Shown here piece after piece: positions 1 through 9,008 of a stretch of DNA of 64,000 nucleotides. The position numbers were made by a program, and so were the translations under genes. A model generated the notes under the pieces. It was not told the origin of the DNA. It worked only from the letters and a program-made list of their open reading frames with translations, and did no database searches. This DNA comes from Micromonospora profundi (GTDB taxonomy: Bacteria; Actinomycetota; Actinomycetes; Mycobacteriales; Micromonosporaceae), in NCBI RefSeq assembly GCF_011927785.1, contig NZ_JAATJK010000001.1, forward strand, positions 5,737,001 through 5,801,000, in the 5' to 3' direction. How positions within the stretch are numbered: position 1 is the first letter of the stretch; every line of letters starts with the position of its first letter.

Positions 1-384
1 TGCCGCAAGTGAGCCGGCGTAGAGGCCGACGCCGACAGTGTTCGCGGCGGCGTGCACCAGGCCGACCCGACGCTGGTCCCGGGAGAGCGCCGCCCAGTCG
101 TTCAGCCCGGCCACCGCCGCGGGCAGCGCGCTCACCGTGCCCAGGCCGACGAGCACTGTGGCCGGCCGGCGCTGGCCCGGCATCAGGTCCAGCACTGCGG
201 AACTGATCCACGCACCTACCGGCACCTGCACCATCGCCGGGTGCAGTGGATGCCCCAGCGGCACACCGTGCAGCAGGTCCCGCAGCCGCCGCGGACGCAG
301 CGTGCTGAGGACCACCCGCTGCAACCGGTCGCCCGTCCGGTCCAAGCCGGCTGCCTGCTCAACTTTCGTCAGAAGTGCTCGCAC
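1..384 (-). CDS. DUF2231 membrane protein (3' part missing)
   Basis: The reading frame stays open from a GTG at 384 to the window edge (128 codons), so the C-terminus lies outside. The N-terminus reads VRALLTKVEQAAGLDR, followed by the HGVPLGHPLHPAMVQVPVGAW block typical of DUF2231 proteins. Hydrophobic stretches follow, consistent with transmembrane helices. In Micromonosporaceae I recall this domain as the N-terminal part of proteins that may also carry a Rieske 2Fe-2S domain; whether that domain is present here cannot be seen. The start is the first GTG in frame, and no strong ribosome site precedes it. It is transcribed away from the crotonase gene at 583. Function unknown; the family call is fairly secure. 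Confidence 0.75.
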   Translation of the reverse strand, partial: MRALLTKVEQAAGLDRTGDRLQRVVLSTLRPRRLRDLLHGVPLGHPLHPAMVQVPVGAWISSAVLDLMPGQRRPATVLVGLGTVSALPAAVAGLNDWAALSRDQRRVGLVHAAANTVGVGLYAGSLAA

Positions 385-582
385 CCGTACCGACTTCCCA
401 GCGAACGCGGTCGCAAACCGCCCAACAGTGGCAATCCCCCACCGCCACCACCCCAGCTTCTCGCCGATCTTGCAGTTGCTGCCCTGGCAATCGCGTACAC
501 CTCGGGCATTTGGGCGACCGAAACTGCACGATCAGCGTGGGTGGGGGTGGGGACCTTGAGTGGGGTGGGCATGCTGGGCTTT

Positions 583-1347
583 ATGGGTGTTCTTGTGGAG
601 CGTTCGGGGCCGGTGACGACTGTGGTGCTGGACCGGCCGGAGGCGCGCAACGCTGTGGACGGGCCGACCGCGCGGGCCCTCGCGGACGCCTTCCGCGCCT
701 TCGACGCCGACCCGGACGCGGCGGTCGCCGTGCTCTGGGGAGCGGGCGGCACGTTCTGCGCCGGCGCTGACCTCAAGGCGATCGGTACGCCGAGCGGCAA
801 CCGGGTCGAACCGGAGGGCGACGGTCCGATGGGGCCCACCCGGATGGTGCTGGGCAAGCCGGTGATCGCGGCGATCTCCGGGTACGCGGTGGCCGGCGGG
901 CTGGAGTTGGCGCTCTGGTGTGACCTGCGGGTCGCCGAGTCCGACGCCACGCTCGGGGTGCTCTGCCGCCGTTGGGGAGTGCCGTTGATCGACGGTGGCA
1001 CGGTCCGGCTGCCCCGGCTGATCGGGGAGAGCCGTGCCCTGGACCTGATCCTCACCGGCCGTCCGGTGCCGGCCGACGAGGCGTTCGCGATGGGGTTGGT
1101 CAACCGGTTGGTGCCGCCGGGCCAGGCGCGGGCGGCAGCCGAGGAGCTGGCGGCCCTGATCGCCAGGCACCCGCAGACCTGCCTGCGCAATGATCGGGCG
1201 GCGGTGCTGGCCGGGGCGGGCCGGCCTGAGTCGGAGGCCATGGCGACGGAGTTGGCGTACGGGATGGAGTCGCTGGCCACCGACGCGGCGGCCGGCGCGG
1301 CCAGGTTCGCCGCCGGCGCCGGCCGGCACGGCGCCGCGGCGGACTGA
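583..1347 (+). CDS. Enoyl-CoA hydratase/isomerase (crotonase) family protein
   Basis: A 254-residue crotonase-fold protein expected to act on an acyl-CoA thioester in the cytoplasm. It starts MGVLVERSGPVTTVVLDRPE, has the conserved LDRPEARNAV start of the fold, the oxyanion-hole segment FCAGADLKAI near residue 60, and the second signature GYAVAGGLELALWCDLRVA near residue 105. The ATG at 583 puts the protein at normal family length; an in-frame ATG at 571 is the alternative. The frame stays open far upstream to position 52, but that stretch has no crotonase homology. It is a single gene, convergent with the glucanase gene, and its substrate cannot be read from the sequence. Confidence 0.85.
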   Translation: MGVLVERSGPVTTVVLDRPEARNAVDGPTARALADAFRAFDADPDAAVAVLWGAGGTFCAGADLKAIGTPSGNRVEPEGDGPMGPTRMVLGKPVIAAISGYAVAGGLELALWCDLRVAESDATLGVLCRRWGVPLIDGGTVRLPRLIGESRALDLILTGRPVPADEAFAMGLVNRLVPPGQARAAAEELAALIARHPQTCLRNDRAAVLAGAGRPESEAMATELAYGMESLATDAAAGAARFAAGAGRHGAAAD

Positions 1348-1354
1348 CGCCAAG

Positions 1355-1399
1355 CCGGGCGGTGTGGTCACCCGTGTGTCGAGTGGCCACACCGCCCGG
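1355..1399. terminator. Bidirectional hairpin between convergent genes
   Basis: CCGGGCGGTGTGG (1355-1367) pairs perfectly with 1387-1399 across a 19-base loop. It lies between the crotonase stop at 1347 and the glucanase stop at 1432, so it could serve both. There is no U-tract, as is usual for high-GC actinobacteria. Confidence 0.65.
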
Positions 1400-1431
1400 G
1401 GAACCGACCGCCGCCCGGCGACCGGGCTGGG

Positions 1432-4400
1432 TCAGTTGCGGTTGATGGTGAACGTCGAGGTGGGGTTCTGGATGTCTACAGCGTTGTTGCTCAGCCGCAG
1501 GTTGTTGAAGGTGACCGACCCGACGGCCGGACCCTGCCCTGCCTCCGGCATCGGGTTGGCCCAGATGGCGAAGCCGGACTTCGCGTCGTAGGCATCACCG
1601 CTCTTGCGCGCCCCGCTGATCGACACGTTTGTGAAGACCGTGTCGGTGATCGGGTTCTGCGGCTGCCCGCCGACGTAGTTCGTCTGGAACATGATGCCGC
1701 TGTAGGTCGGGTCGACGATGTCCACGTCGCTGACCCGGATGCCCTGGAACACCTTCGAAGCGGAGAAGACCCAGATCGCCGGGAAGGTCTGCCCTCCCCA
1801 GAAGTGCCCACCGGCCCGGACGATCGAGATGTTCTCGAACCGGGTGGGTGGGCTCGCTCCGAAGCCGTTCATGGGGTAGCCGAAGTCGAGTGAGCTGATG
1901 GTGATGCCGGCGTAGACGAGCGTGTCCGCGATGTAGATGTTGCGGAACGTGTTGCCGTAGCCGCCGTAGACGGCGACACCGGCGGCCCGCCAGGTCAGCG
2001 TCGACGTCAGGTTCTCGTAGACGTTGTCCCGCATGTCCGCGCCGCCCGCGTCGATGGCCGAGAACAGCGCGAAGCTGTCGTCGCCGGTGGCCCGGGCGTC
2101 GTTGTTGCTCACCAGGTTGTTGGTGCTCCCGTTGGTCATGTTGATGCCGTCGGCGAACATGTTCCGGATCCGGGAGTTCTTGATCGTCATGTAGTCGGTG
2201 TTGGCGCCCCAGTAGAGGCAGACCATGTGCTCGTTCCAGATGTTGTCGATCACGATGTTCGACACGTTGGCGAAGTCGAAGACCTTGCCGGGGCCGTCGA
2301 TCCGCGAGGTGTAGTTGCCGAAGTAGGCGAAGTTCGCGAACGACGACCCGGCCGCCGAGTTCTCCGCCCGGAAACCGATGTCGGTGTTGTCCTGCCCGGA
2401 CGGGGCGTTGAACCGGGTGTACCAGGGGCCGGCGCCGGTCACCTTTACCGCCTTGCCGTACACCTGGAACTTCGACGAGGTGGAGTAGTTGCCGGCCGGT
2501 AGGTACACGCCGATCAGGTTGCCTGTGGTGTCCATCCGCACCCGGTCCAGGGCGTTCTGCACGTCCTGGTGGGTGAAGCCGGTCGGCGTGGTGTAGCGCG
2601 CCGGGTCCGGGTTCGCGATCGGTGCCACCTGCTCGGTGTTCATGAAATCGATGGCGTACGTGGTGGTGTTGGCCGGGTCCTTCTGGAGGCGGATCCTGCT
2701 GCCGGCCGGGATCGTCGAGTTGAGCATGACGTTGGCTTCGTCGTAGATGTGCCGCGGGCTGCCCGCGCTCGGCGAGTTGCCAGGGCTGGCCTCATTGCCG
2801 TAGAGCCAGGCGTAGCGGGACGTCAGGTCGATGGCCTTGTGGAAGGTGCCGTTGACGTAGACGTTGAGCGTGGAGTTGATCCCGCCGCCGCCCGGCGCGT
2901 CCGGGATGGAGAACCTGGTGACGAGGGTGTTGGTGCTGGCCCTGGTGGTCCACTCGACGTAGCTGCCTGTCGAGTTGAGGGTCACCGCGCGCCGGCCGGA
3001 CGCCTCACCGGCCAGATCGCCGACGGTACGGTTCGGGCCGACGACCGTCGCGCCGCCGCCGACCACGCCGTCCTCGGCCTCGTACATGTCGTACGGCATG
3101 TTGGCACCGCGACCGACGAAGAACGGACGGTCACTTGTGTTGTTGCCCTGCTTGACGGGCAGTTCGTTGCCGTCGGCGGCGAGCACCACCCGGACCGTGT
3201 ACTTGCCGTTCACGGCCGTCCAGGTGCCCAGGTTGACCGGGCCGACGGTGGCCCCGGCGTTGATCACTCCGGAGTACGAGCCGGTCAGGGTACGCACGGC
3301 GGTGCCGGCCTCGTTGAGCACTGTGAGCGTGATGCCGTGCGCCCCGGAGGCGGACGCCACGCTGCCGGCGTTGCGTACCGACACCGAGAAGGTGACGGTG
3401 TTGCCAGCTGCCGGGTTGCCCGGTGACCAGGCGACCGCCGAGGCGACCAGGTCGGAGCTGGCGACCGGGCTGACCACAAGAGGGCTTGGGCTGGTGTAGC
3501 TGTTGTTGGTGTCGTCCTGCTCGACGACGGTGTTGCTCTCGTCGACCTTCGCGCTGAGCGGGTAGCTGCCCGCGTCGCGGGTCCCGATATTCGCGCTGAC
3601 AGTGGTCGACGCGCCGGCCGCGAGGCCACCGACGGACGCGGTGCCGACCCGGGTCGCACCGAGGTAGAAGTTGACGTTTGTGGCACCGGAGGCCGCCGAG
3701 CCGGCGTTGCGCACTGTGGCCGACAGGGTGACGGCACTCGTCTCGACGGGCGCGGACGGGCTGAACGACATGCCGGTGACGGTCAGGTCCGGGTTCGGTG
3801 CGGGAGTGCCGATGACCTGGAACTCGGCCACCTGTCCGGCGGGCGCGCCGGTGTTGGAGGCGATCGAGAGCCGTACGTCGGCAGCCGCGCCCGACACCGG
3901 GATGGTGACAGTGTTGCCGGTGGCGGGGTTGAAGGTGTAGTTCGCGGCACCCACAAGCGTGGTGAACGTCGACGAGCCCTGGTCCCGGCCGAGGACTGTG
4001 ATGTTCTGGGTACGCGTGCCCCAGGCCGAGTCCGGGTTGAGCTTCAACACGATCTGGCTGAGGCTGGCGTTGGCACCGAGTTGCACGGTGATCGTGCTCG
4101 GGTTGCCGTTGCCCTCCCAGTAGGTGGCCGTGTTGTTGTCGTTGGCGTTGGTGGCCACGAACGTGTGGACGTACCCGGAGGCGGTGATCGGTTTGCCGAC
4201 CGCGAGGTTGGTGCCGACCGGCGGGTTGCCGGTGCCCGTCCGGGTCACTGTGTTGCTGTTCGCCGACTGGTTGCCGGCCGCGTCCCTGGCCCGCACGTAG
4301 TACGAGACGGTGGCGCTGTCGGGCTGGTTGTCGGTGTAGGTCAGCGTCGAGCCGTTGACGCTGCCGCGCAGCGCGCCGCCCGCGTAGACGTCGTAACCGG

Positions 4401-5133
4401 TGACCCCGACGTTGTCGGTGGACGCCGACCAGGTGAGCCGGATCTGGCCGCTGGCGGGCTGGGTGTAGGCCAGGTTGCCGGGGACGCTTGGCGCCTGGGT
4501 GTCGGGGCTGCTGGCGGCGCCGTACACCTCGACCTCGGAGAGCTGGGCGGCGGGCCAGCCGGTGTTGCCGGTGACCTGGACCCGCACGTAGCGGGTGCTG
4601 GCCGCGGTGAAGCTGGCGGTCGCGGTGTTGGCGGTGCCTGGGTCGAAGGTGTAGTTGCCGGACGCCTTCAGCGTGGTGAAGGTCGAGCCGTTCGTGGAGC
4701 CGAGCACCGACAGCGTCTGGGTACGGGTCTGCCAGGCCGACGACGGCGGCAGCTTGAGCACCACCCGGTCGACGCTGACGGTGGCGCCCAGGTCGGCCTG
4801 GATCCACTGTGGGAACGCGTTGTTGGCGCTCTCCCAGTAGGTGTCGGCGTTGCCGTCGTTGGCGTTGGCCGCCACGTAGTTCTGGTTGTAGCTGCTGGCG
4901 CTCATCGTGGCGGAGAGCCCGGCGAGCATTGCCGCGCGGGCGGCGGACGCGGACGCGGCGACCGCCGGGGCCGCGCTGGCCACGGGGGTGAGGGCCGGGG
5001 CGGCGGCGAGAAGCATCCCGGCGAGCGCGCTGGCGATCAGCCGGCGGTGAACGGGTCGTCGGGCCGTGCGGGTGGTGCGGGGACCGGTCGTGCCGGTCGG
5101 TGGGGTGCCTCGTCTGGTGCCGTTTCTGGACAT
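1432..5133 (-). CDS. Secreted multidomain GH87 alpha-1,3-glucanase (mycodextranase-like)
   Basis: A 1233-residue secreted polysaccharidase. Residues 1-60 form a long basic signal peptide (RRPVHRRLIAS then a hydrophobic stretch, possibly Tat). A discoidin/CBM32-like domain (about 75-205) is followed by an FN3 domain (about 210-300), a second discoidin domain (about 305-440), two CARDB-type beta domains (about 445-670) and a CBM35-like segment beginning MYEAEDG. The last 400 or so residues are a right-handed beta-helix with the GDDSFALFS block I associate with GH87 alpha-1,3-glucanases. The family knowledge predicts endo-cleavage of alpha-1,3-glucan (mutan, nigeran or fungal wall). It lies just downstream of a sugar ABC operon and GH13 glucosidase, suggesting that the products are imported and hydrolysed. 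An AGAGGTG site precedes the ATG. Confidence 0.85.
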   Translation of the reverse strand: MSRNGTRRGTPPTGTTGPRTTRTARRPVHRRLIASALAGMLLAAAPALTPVASAAPAVAASASAARAAMLAGLSATMSASSYNQNYVAANANDGNADTYWESANNAFPQWIQADLGATVSVDRVVLKLPPSSAWQTRTQTLSVLGSTNGSTFTTLKASGNYTFDPGTANTATASFTAASTRYVRVQVTGNTGWPAAQLSEVEVYGAASSPDTQAPSVPGNLAYTQPASGQIRLTWSASTDNVGVTGYDVYAGGALRGSVNGSTLTYTDNQPDSATVSYYVRARDAAGNQSANSNTVTRTGTGNPPVGTNLAVGKPITASGYVHTFVATNANDNNTATYWEGNGNPSTITVQLGANASLSQIVLKLNPDSAWGTRTQNITVLGRDQGSSTFTTLVGAANYTFNPATGNTVTIPVSGAAADVRLSIASNTGAPAGQVAEFQVIGTPAPNPDLTVTGMSFSPSAPVETSAVTLSATVRNAGSAASGATNVNFYLGATRVGTASVGGLAAGASTTVSANIGTRDAGSYPLSAKVDESNTVVEQDDTNNSYTSPSPLVVSPVASSDLVASAVAWSPGNPAAGNTVTFSVSVRNAGSVASASGAHGITLTVLNEAGTAVRTLTGSYSGVINAGATVGPVNLGTWTAVNGKYTVRVVLAADGNELPVKQGNNTSDRPFFVGRGANMPYDMYEAEDGVVGGGATVVGPNRTVGDLAGEASGRRAVTLNSTGSYVEWTTRASTNTLVTRFSIPDAPGGGGINSTLNVYVNGTFHKAIDLTSRYAWLYGNEASPGNSPSAGSPRHIYDEANVMLNSTIPAGSRIRLQKDPANTTTYAIDFMNTEQVAPIANPDPARYTTPTGFTHQDVQNALDRVRMDTTGNLIGVYLPAGNYSTSSKFQVYGKAVKVTGAGPWYTRFNAPSGQDNTDIGFRAENSAAGSSFANFAYFGNYTSRIDGPGKVFDFANVSNIVIDNIWNEHMVCLYWGANTDYMTIKNSRIRNMFADGINMTNGSTNNLVSNNDARATGDDSFALFSAIDAGGADMRDNVYENLTSTLTWRAAGVAVYGGYGNTFRNIYIADTLVYAGITISSLDFGYPMNGFGASPPTRFENISIVRAGGHFWGGQTFPAIWVFSASKVFQGIRVSDVDIVDPTYSGIMFQTNYVGGQPQNPITDTVFTNVSISGARKSGDAYDAKSGFAIWANPMPEAGQGPAVGSVTFNNLRLSNNAVDIQNPTSTFTINRN

Positions 5134-5311
5134 GGGTCGCTTACACCTCTTTCGGGGGTGGTGGGGTGCGTTGCGTTGCCCGGTGACGGGTGCGGAGATA
5201 CGCCCGTCGTGCCGCGACAGGTGGAGACGGTGCGATGGTGGGTGGGCCGTGTCGGTTCGGCGTCGCAGGTTCCTCGTTTTCTCCTCTCTCTCGATACGTC
5301 CGCCGGTCGGG

Positions 5312-6985
5312 TCAGGTCAGGTCGGCGCCGTCCGCCGCGCGCGGCTTGCCCGCCAATTCGGGGGTACGCAGCCAGACGGCCGTGTCGGACGGCAGCAGCC
5401 CGTCGTCGAGTGGGCCGCTGGCCAGCAGCAACTCCCCGTCGGGTGGCAGCGGCACCGCAGTGTCGGAGAGGTTGACCAGGCAGTGGAAGCCGTCGCCGCG
5501 GCTGAAAGCGAGTACGCCGTCCGGGGCGGGCAGCCAGGTCAACCCGCCGTCGCCGAGCGCCGGTTCGGCGCGTCGGAGCCTGATCGCCGTCCGGTACAAC
5601 TCCAGCATCGACGTTGAGTCGCCGGTCTGCGCACGGGCGGTCCGGTCCTTCCAGTCGGCCGGCTGCGGCAGCCAGGGCGCCGCCGCGCCCTCAGGGCTGA
5701 ACTCGAACGGCGGCTCGTCACCGGCCCACGGCAGCGGCACCCGGCAGCCGTCCCGGCCGGGGTCGACCCGGCCGGAACGTTCCCACATCGGGTCCTGGCG
5801 CAGCGCGTACGGGATGTCCTCGACCTCCCACAGTCCCAGCTCCTCGCCCTGGTAGACGTAGGCGGCGCCGGGCAGCGACAGCGACAGCAGCGCGGCGGCC
5901 CGCGCCCGGCGGGTGCCCAACTCCAGGTCGGTGGGGATCCCCTCACGCTTGGCGGCGAAGCTGAACGTGGTGTCCGCCCGGCCGTAGCGGGTGACGTGCC
6001 GGGTGACGTCGTGGTTGGAGAGCACCCAGGTGGCGGGGGCGCCGACCGGGGCGTGCGCGCTCAGCGTCCCGTCGATGCTCTCGCGCAACGCCGAGGCGTC
6101 CCAGGCGCAGCCGAGGAAGTCGAAGTTGAACGCCGCGTGCAGCTCGTCGGGGCGCAGGTAGTTGGCGAACCGCTGGCGGTCCGGCAGCCACACCTCGCCG
6201 ATCAGCGCCCGGTCACCGGGGTACGAGTCGGCGACCCGCCGCCAGCCCCGGTAGATGTCGTGTACGCCGTCGAGGTCGTGGAACGGGTGCGGCTGGTCCG
6301 GCCGGACCTCGGGCAGCGTCCCGTCCTTGACCAGCAGCCCGGCCGAGTCGATCCGGATGCCGTCGACCCCCCTGTCGAACCAGAACCGCAGGATGTCCTC
6401 GAATTCGGCGCGTACCCGTGGGTGGTCCCAGTTGAAGTCCGGCTGCTGCGGGGCGAACAGGTGCAGGTACCAGTCGCCGGGGGTGCCGTCCGGGTTGGTG
6501 GTGCGGGTCCAGGTCTCGCCGCCGAACTCGCCGACCCAGTCGGTGGGCCGCTGGTCGCCGTTCGGGCCTCGTCCGGGACGGAACCAGAACAGGTCCCGCT
6601 CGGGTGCTCCCGGACCGCCGGCCAGCGCGGCCTGGAACCACGGGTGCGCGTCGGAGCAGTGGTTGGGCACCACGTCGACGATCGTCCGGATGCCGAGTTC
6701 GTGCGCCTCCGTGATCAGCGCCTCCACCTCGGCGAGGGTGCCGAAGACCGGGTCGATGTCGCGGTAGTCGGACACGTCGTAGCCGGCGTCCGCCATCGGC
6801 GACGGATACCAGGGGCTGAACCAGATCGCGTCGACGCCGAGCGCGGACAGGTGGTCGAGCCGGGACCGGATGCCTGCTACGTCGCCGATGCCGTCGCCGT
6901 TGCCGTCGGCGAAGCTCCGCGGGTACACCTGGTAGATAACCGCCCCACGCCACCACGGACTTTTGTCTGCTGTGGACACGAGCAC
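5312..6985 (-). CDS. GH13 alpha-glucosidase (oligo-1,6-glucosidase type)
   Basis: A 557-residue cytoplasmic alpha-amylase-superfamily enzyme that should hydrolyse imported malto-, isomalto- or nigero-oligosaccharides. All four GH13 regions are visible: DVVPNHC (104-110), GIRIDSAG with nucleophile Asp213, GEVW with acid Glu264, and SNHD with Asp326. The N-terminus WWRGAVIYQVYPRSFADGNGDG is typical of the glucosidase subfamily. There is no signal peptide. The GTG at 6985 is used; a GTG at 6979 is equally possible. It follows the permease gene by 91 bp as the probable last gene of the sugar operon. The exact linkage preference cannot be told from sequence alone. Confidence 0.9.
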   Translation of the reverse strand: MLVSTADKSPWWRGAVIYQVYPRSFADGNGDGIGDVAGIRSRLDHLSALGVDAIWFSPWYPSPMADAGYDVSDYRDIDPVFGTLAEVEALITEAHELGIRTIVDVVPNHCSDAHPWFQAALAGGPGAPERDLFWFRPGRGPNGDQRPTDWVGEFGGETWTRTTNPDGTPGDWYLHLFAPQQPDFNWDHPRVRAEFEDILRFWFDRGVDGIRIDSAGLLVKDGTLPEVRPDQPHPFHDLDGVHDIYRGWRRVADSYPGDRALIGEVWLPDRQRFANYLRPDELHAAFNFDFLGCAWDASALRESIDGTLSAHAPVGAPATWVLSNHDVTRHVTRYGRADTTFSFAAKREGIPTDLELGTRRARAAALLSLSLPGAAYVYQGEELGLWEVEDIPYALRQDPMWERSGRVDPGRDGCRVPLPWAGDEPPFEFSPEGAAAPWLPQPADWKDRTARAQTGDSTSMLELYRTAIRLRRAEPALGDGGLTWLPAPDGVLAFSRGDGFHCLVNLSDTAVPLPPDGELLLASGPLDDGLLPSDTAVWLRTPELAGKPRAADGADLT

Positions 6986-7076
6986 CTGCTTTCTGCGTCA
7001 GTGCGTCGACGTGCTCGCCGACCTGTCTCTGTCTCGGAGCGAACCACCGTTGTTCGCCGCGGTGTTGCGGTGGTGG

Positions 7077-7964
7077 TCATCCCTTGAGGCTTCCTGCGGT
7101 CAGACCGGACATGATGTTCCGCTGGAAGACCAGGAAGATGATGACGGTCGGGATCGCGGCGATGACCGACGCGGCGATGACCACGTTCATCGGCGTACCG
7201 CCCGCGAAGGTGTAGATGCCGACGCTCACCGTCCTGGTCTCGGGTGACGGCATGACCAGCTTCGGCCAGAGGAAGTCCTTCCAGACCGCCGTCACGGCGA
7301 AGATCGAGACGACGCCGAGGATCGGGCGCGACAGCGGCAGGATGATCGACCAGAGCGTACGCAGCGGCGTCGCCCCGTCCACGAGTGCCGCCGCCATCAA
7401 CTCCTCGGGAATCGAGTCGAAGAACCGCTTCAACAGGAAGATGTTGAACGCGTTCGCGACCATCGGCAGCCAGATCGCGAACGGCGAGTCGAGCAGGTTG
7501 ATGTGCAGGATCGGCAGGTCGAGCACTGTCACGTACTGCGGCACGATGAGCACCATCGCCGGGATCATCAGCGTCGCCAGCATGAGGGCGAGGATCGTGT
7601 TGCCGAAGATCGGTCGGAGCTTGGACAGGGAGTACGCCGCCGCGCTGTCGAAGACGAGTTGGAACAGCACCGCGCCGGCCGCGTAGTAGAACGTGTTGAA
7701 CAGCAGCTTGGCCAGGGCCAGGTTGTTCCACGCGTCGATGTAGTTCTGCGGCTGCGGGTCCTTCGGGAACAGCGTCGGCGGGGTCTGTGCGATCTCCTGG
7801 CCGGACTTGAGCGCGCCGGTGACCATCCAGTAGAGCGGGCCGAGGAAGACGAGAGTGAAACCGGCCACGACGACGGCCAGCAGCGCCCAGTAGATGACCC
7901 GGCCGCGCCCCCTGCTGAGCTGGGCATGGGAGATGAGGGTCCGGGTCCCGGAGTCCTGCGCCAT
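7077..7964 (-). CDS. Sugar ABC transporter permease, MalG type
   Basis: A 295-residue inner-membrane permease of the carbohydrate uptake (CUT1) family, expected to have six transmembrane helices. The EAA loop that docks the ATPase reads EELMAAALVDGATPLRTLW at about residues 190-210, the MalG form. It lies 10 bp after the MalF-type permease, so the two are surely co-transcribed and form a heterodimeric channel. No ATPase gene is present in the locus; actinobacteria commonly use a shared MsiK-type ATPase encoded elsewhere, which is an inference here. Confidence 0.9.
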   Translation of the reverse strand: MAQDSGTRTLISHAQLSRGRGRVIYWALLAVVVAGFTLVFLGPLYWMVTGALKSGQEIAQTPPTLFPKDPQPQNYIDAWNNLALAKLLFNTFYYAAGAVLFQLVFDSAAAYSLSKLRPIFGNTILALMLATLMIPAMVLIVPQYVTVLDLPILHINLLDSPFAIWLPMVANAFNIFLLKRFFDSIPEELMAAALVDGATPLRTLWSIILPLSRPILGVVSIFAVTAVWKDFLWPKLVMPSPETRTVSVGIYTFAGGTPMNVVIAASVIAAIPTVIIFLVFQRNIMSGLTAGSLKG

Positions 7965-7974
7965 TCTCGCCGTC

Positions 7975-8931
7975 CTAGTCCTGTTTCGCGGTCAGCCGCA
8001 CGTACACGGCGGAGAAGCCGGCCAGCACCACGAGCATGATCACGCCCAGTGCGGCGGCGCCGTTGAGGTCGTTCTGGAAGAACCCGTGCTGATAGATGAG
8101 GTACGCCACCGAGGTCGCGGAGTCCTCCGCGCCCGCGCCGTTGGCGAGGATGAGTGGCTCGATGAACACCTGCATGGTGGCGACGATCTGGAGCATCGCC
8201 AGCAGCGCGAGGATCAGGCGGGTCTGCGGGATCGTCACGTGGCGGATCCGCTTCCAGATCCCGGCGCCGTCCAGCTCGGCCGCCTCGTAGAGTTCGCCGG
8301 GGATGTTCTGCAACGACGCCAGGTAGATCAGCACCGCGCCGCCCATGTTCATCCAGGTGGACGCGAGCACCATCGCCGGCATCGTCATCCCGGGCGACTG
8401 CATCCACTGCGACGTGGGCAGGTGCAGCGCCTTCAGGATCGCGTTGAACAGCCCCGCCTCGCTGGGGTCGTACGCGTAGAACTTGAAGAGGAACAGCGCC
8501 GAGGCCGGGGGCAGCATCACCGGCAGGTAGACCAGGATCCGCAGGTATCCCTTGGCGTGGCGGAACTCGTTGAGCAGGATCGCCACGAAGAACGGCACCA
8601 CGTACCCGAGGACGAGCGCGAGGACCGTGAAGTAGGCGGTGTTCTTCCAGGCGGTCCAGAAGCTGGGGTCGTCGACGATGCGCAGGTAGTTGTCCCAGCC
8701 CACCCAGGTCGTCTCGCCGCGCCGGGTCCGCTGGAAGCTCATGACGATGCCGCGGATCATCGGGTACCACGAGAAGACCACGAAGCAGAGCACCGCGCCG
8801 ATCAGGAACGCGTGCCCGGTGAGGTTGTCCCGTACCTTGCGGCCGAGGTTGGTGCGCTGCGGCCCCACCGGGTACGGCGACATCGGGCGGCCCGGTTTCC
8901 TGGGGGTCTCCGGGACGGTGGTGATCGTCAA
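7975..8931 (-). CDS. Sugar ABC transporter permease, MalF type
   Basis: A 318-residue permease, the partner of the MalG-type protein. A cytoplasmic basic N-terminus is followed by the helix HAFLIGAVLCFVVFSWYPMI, and the EAA loop reads GELYEAAELDGAGIWKRI near residue 210. The arrangement binding protein, MalF, MalG, glucosidase is the usual actinobacterial alpha-glucoside order. A strong hairpin separates it from the binding-protein gene upstream, which would let the binding protein be made in excess. Confidence 0.9.
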   Translation of the reverse strand: MTITTVPETPRKPGRPMSPYPVGPQRTNLGRKVRDNLTGHAFLIGAVLCFVVFSWYPMIRGIVMSFQRTRRGETTWVGWDNYLRIVDDPSFWTAWKNTAYFTVLALVLGYVVPFFVAILLNEFRHAKGYLRILVYLPVMLPPASALFLFKFYAYDPSEAGLFNAILKALHLPTSQWMQSPGMTMPAMVLASTWMNMGGAVLIYLASLQNIPGELYEAAELDGAGIWKRIRHVTIPQTRLILALLAMLQIVATMQVFIEPLILANGAGAEDSATSVAYLIYQHGFFQNDLNGAAALGVIMLVVLAGFSAVYVRLTAKQD

Positions 8932-8969
8932 GGCAACTCCAAGTCAGTGACGCGGACGGTGCGGCGCGA

Positions 8970-9002
8970 GGTGTGGGGGCCGGGTTCCACGGCCCCCACA
9001 CC
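8970..9002 (-). terminator. Intercistronic hairpin between binding protein and permease genes
   Basis: GGTGTGGGGGCC (8970-8981) pairs perfectly with 8991-9002 across a 9-base loop, just after the binding-protein stop at 9009. Such partial terminators or mRNA stabilisers often raise binding-protein level over permeases. It is inside an otherwise continuous operon. Confidence 0.65.
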
Positions 9003-9008
9003 TACCGA

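Noticed and set aside
369..1280. Minus-strand frame opposite the crotonase gene
   Set aside because: Ser/Arg-rich shadow; the crotonase signature on the plus strand is unambiguous.
4081..5475. Plus-strand frame opposite the glucanase N-terminus
   Set aside because: Val/Gly/Arg-rich antisense translation with no recognisable domain; glucanase domains on the minus strand are clear.
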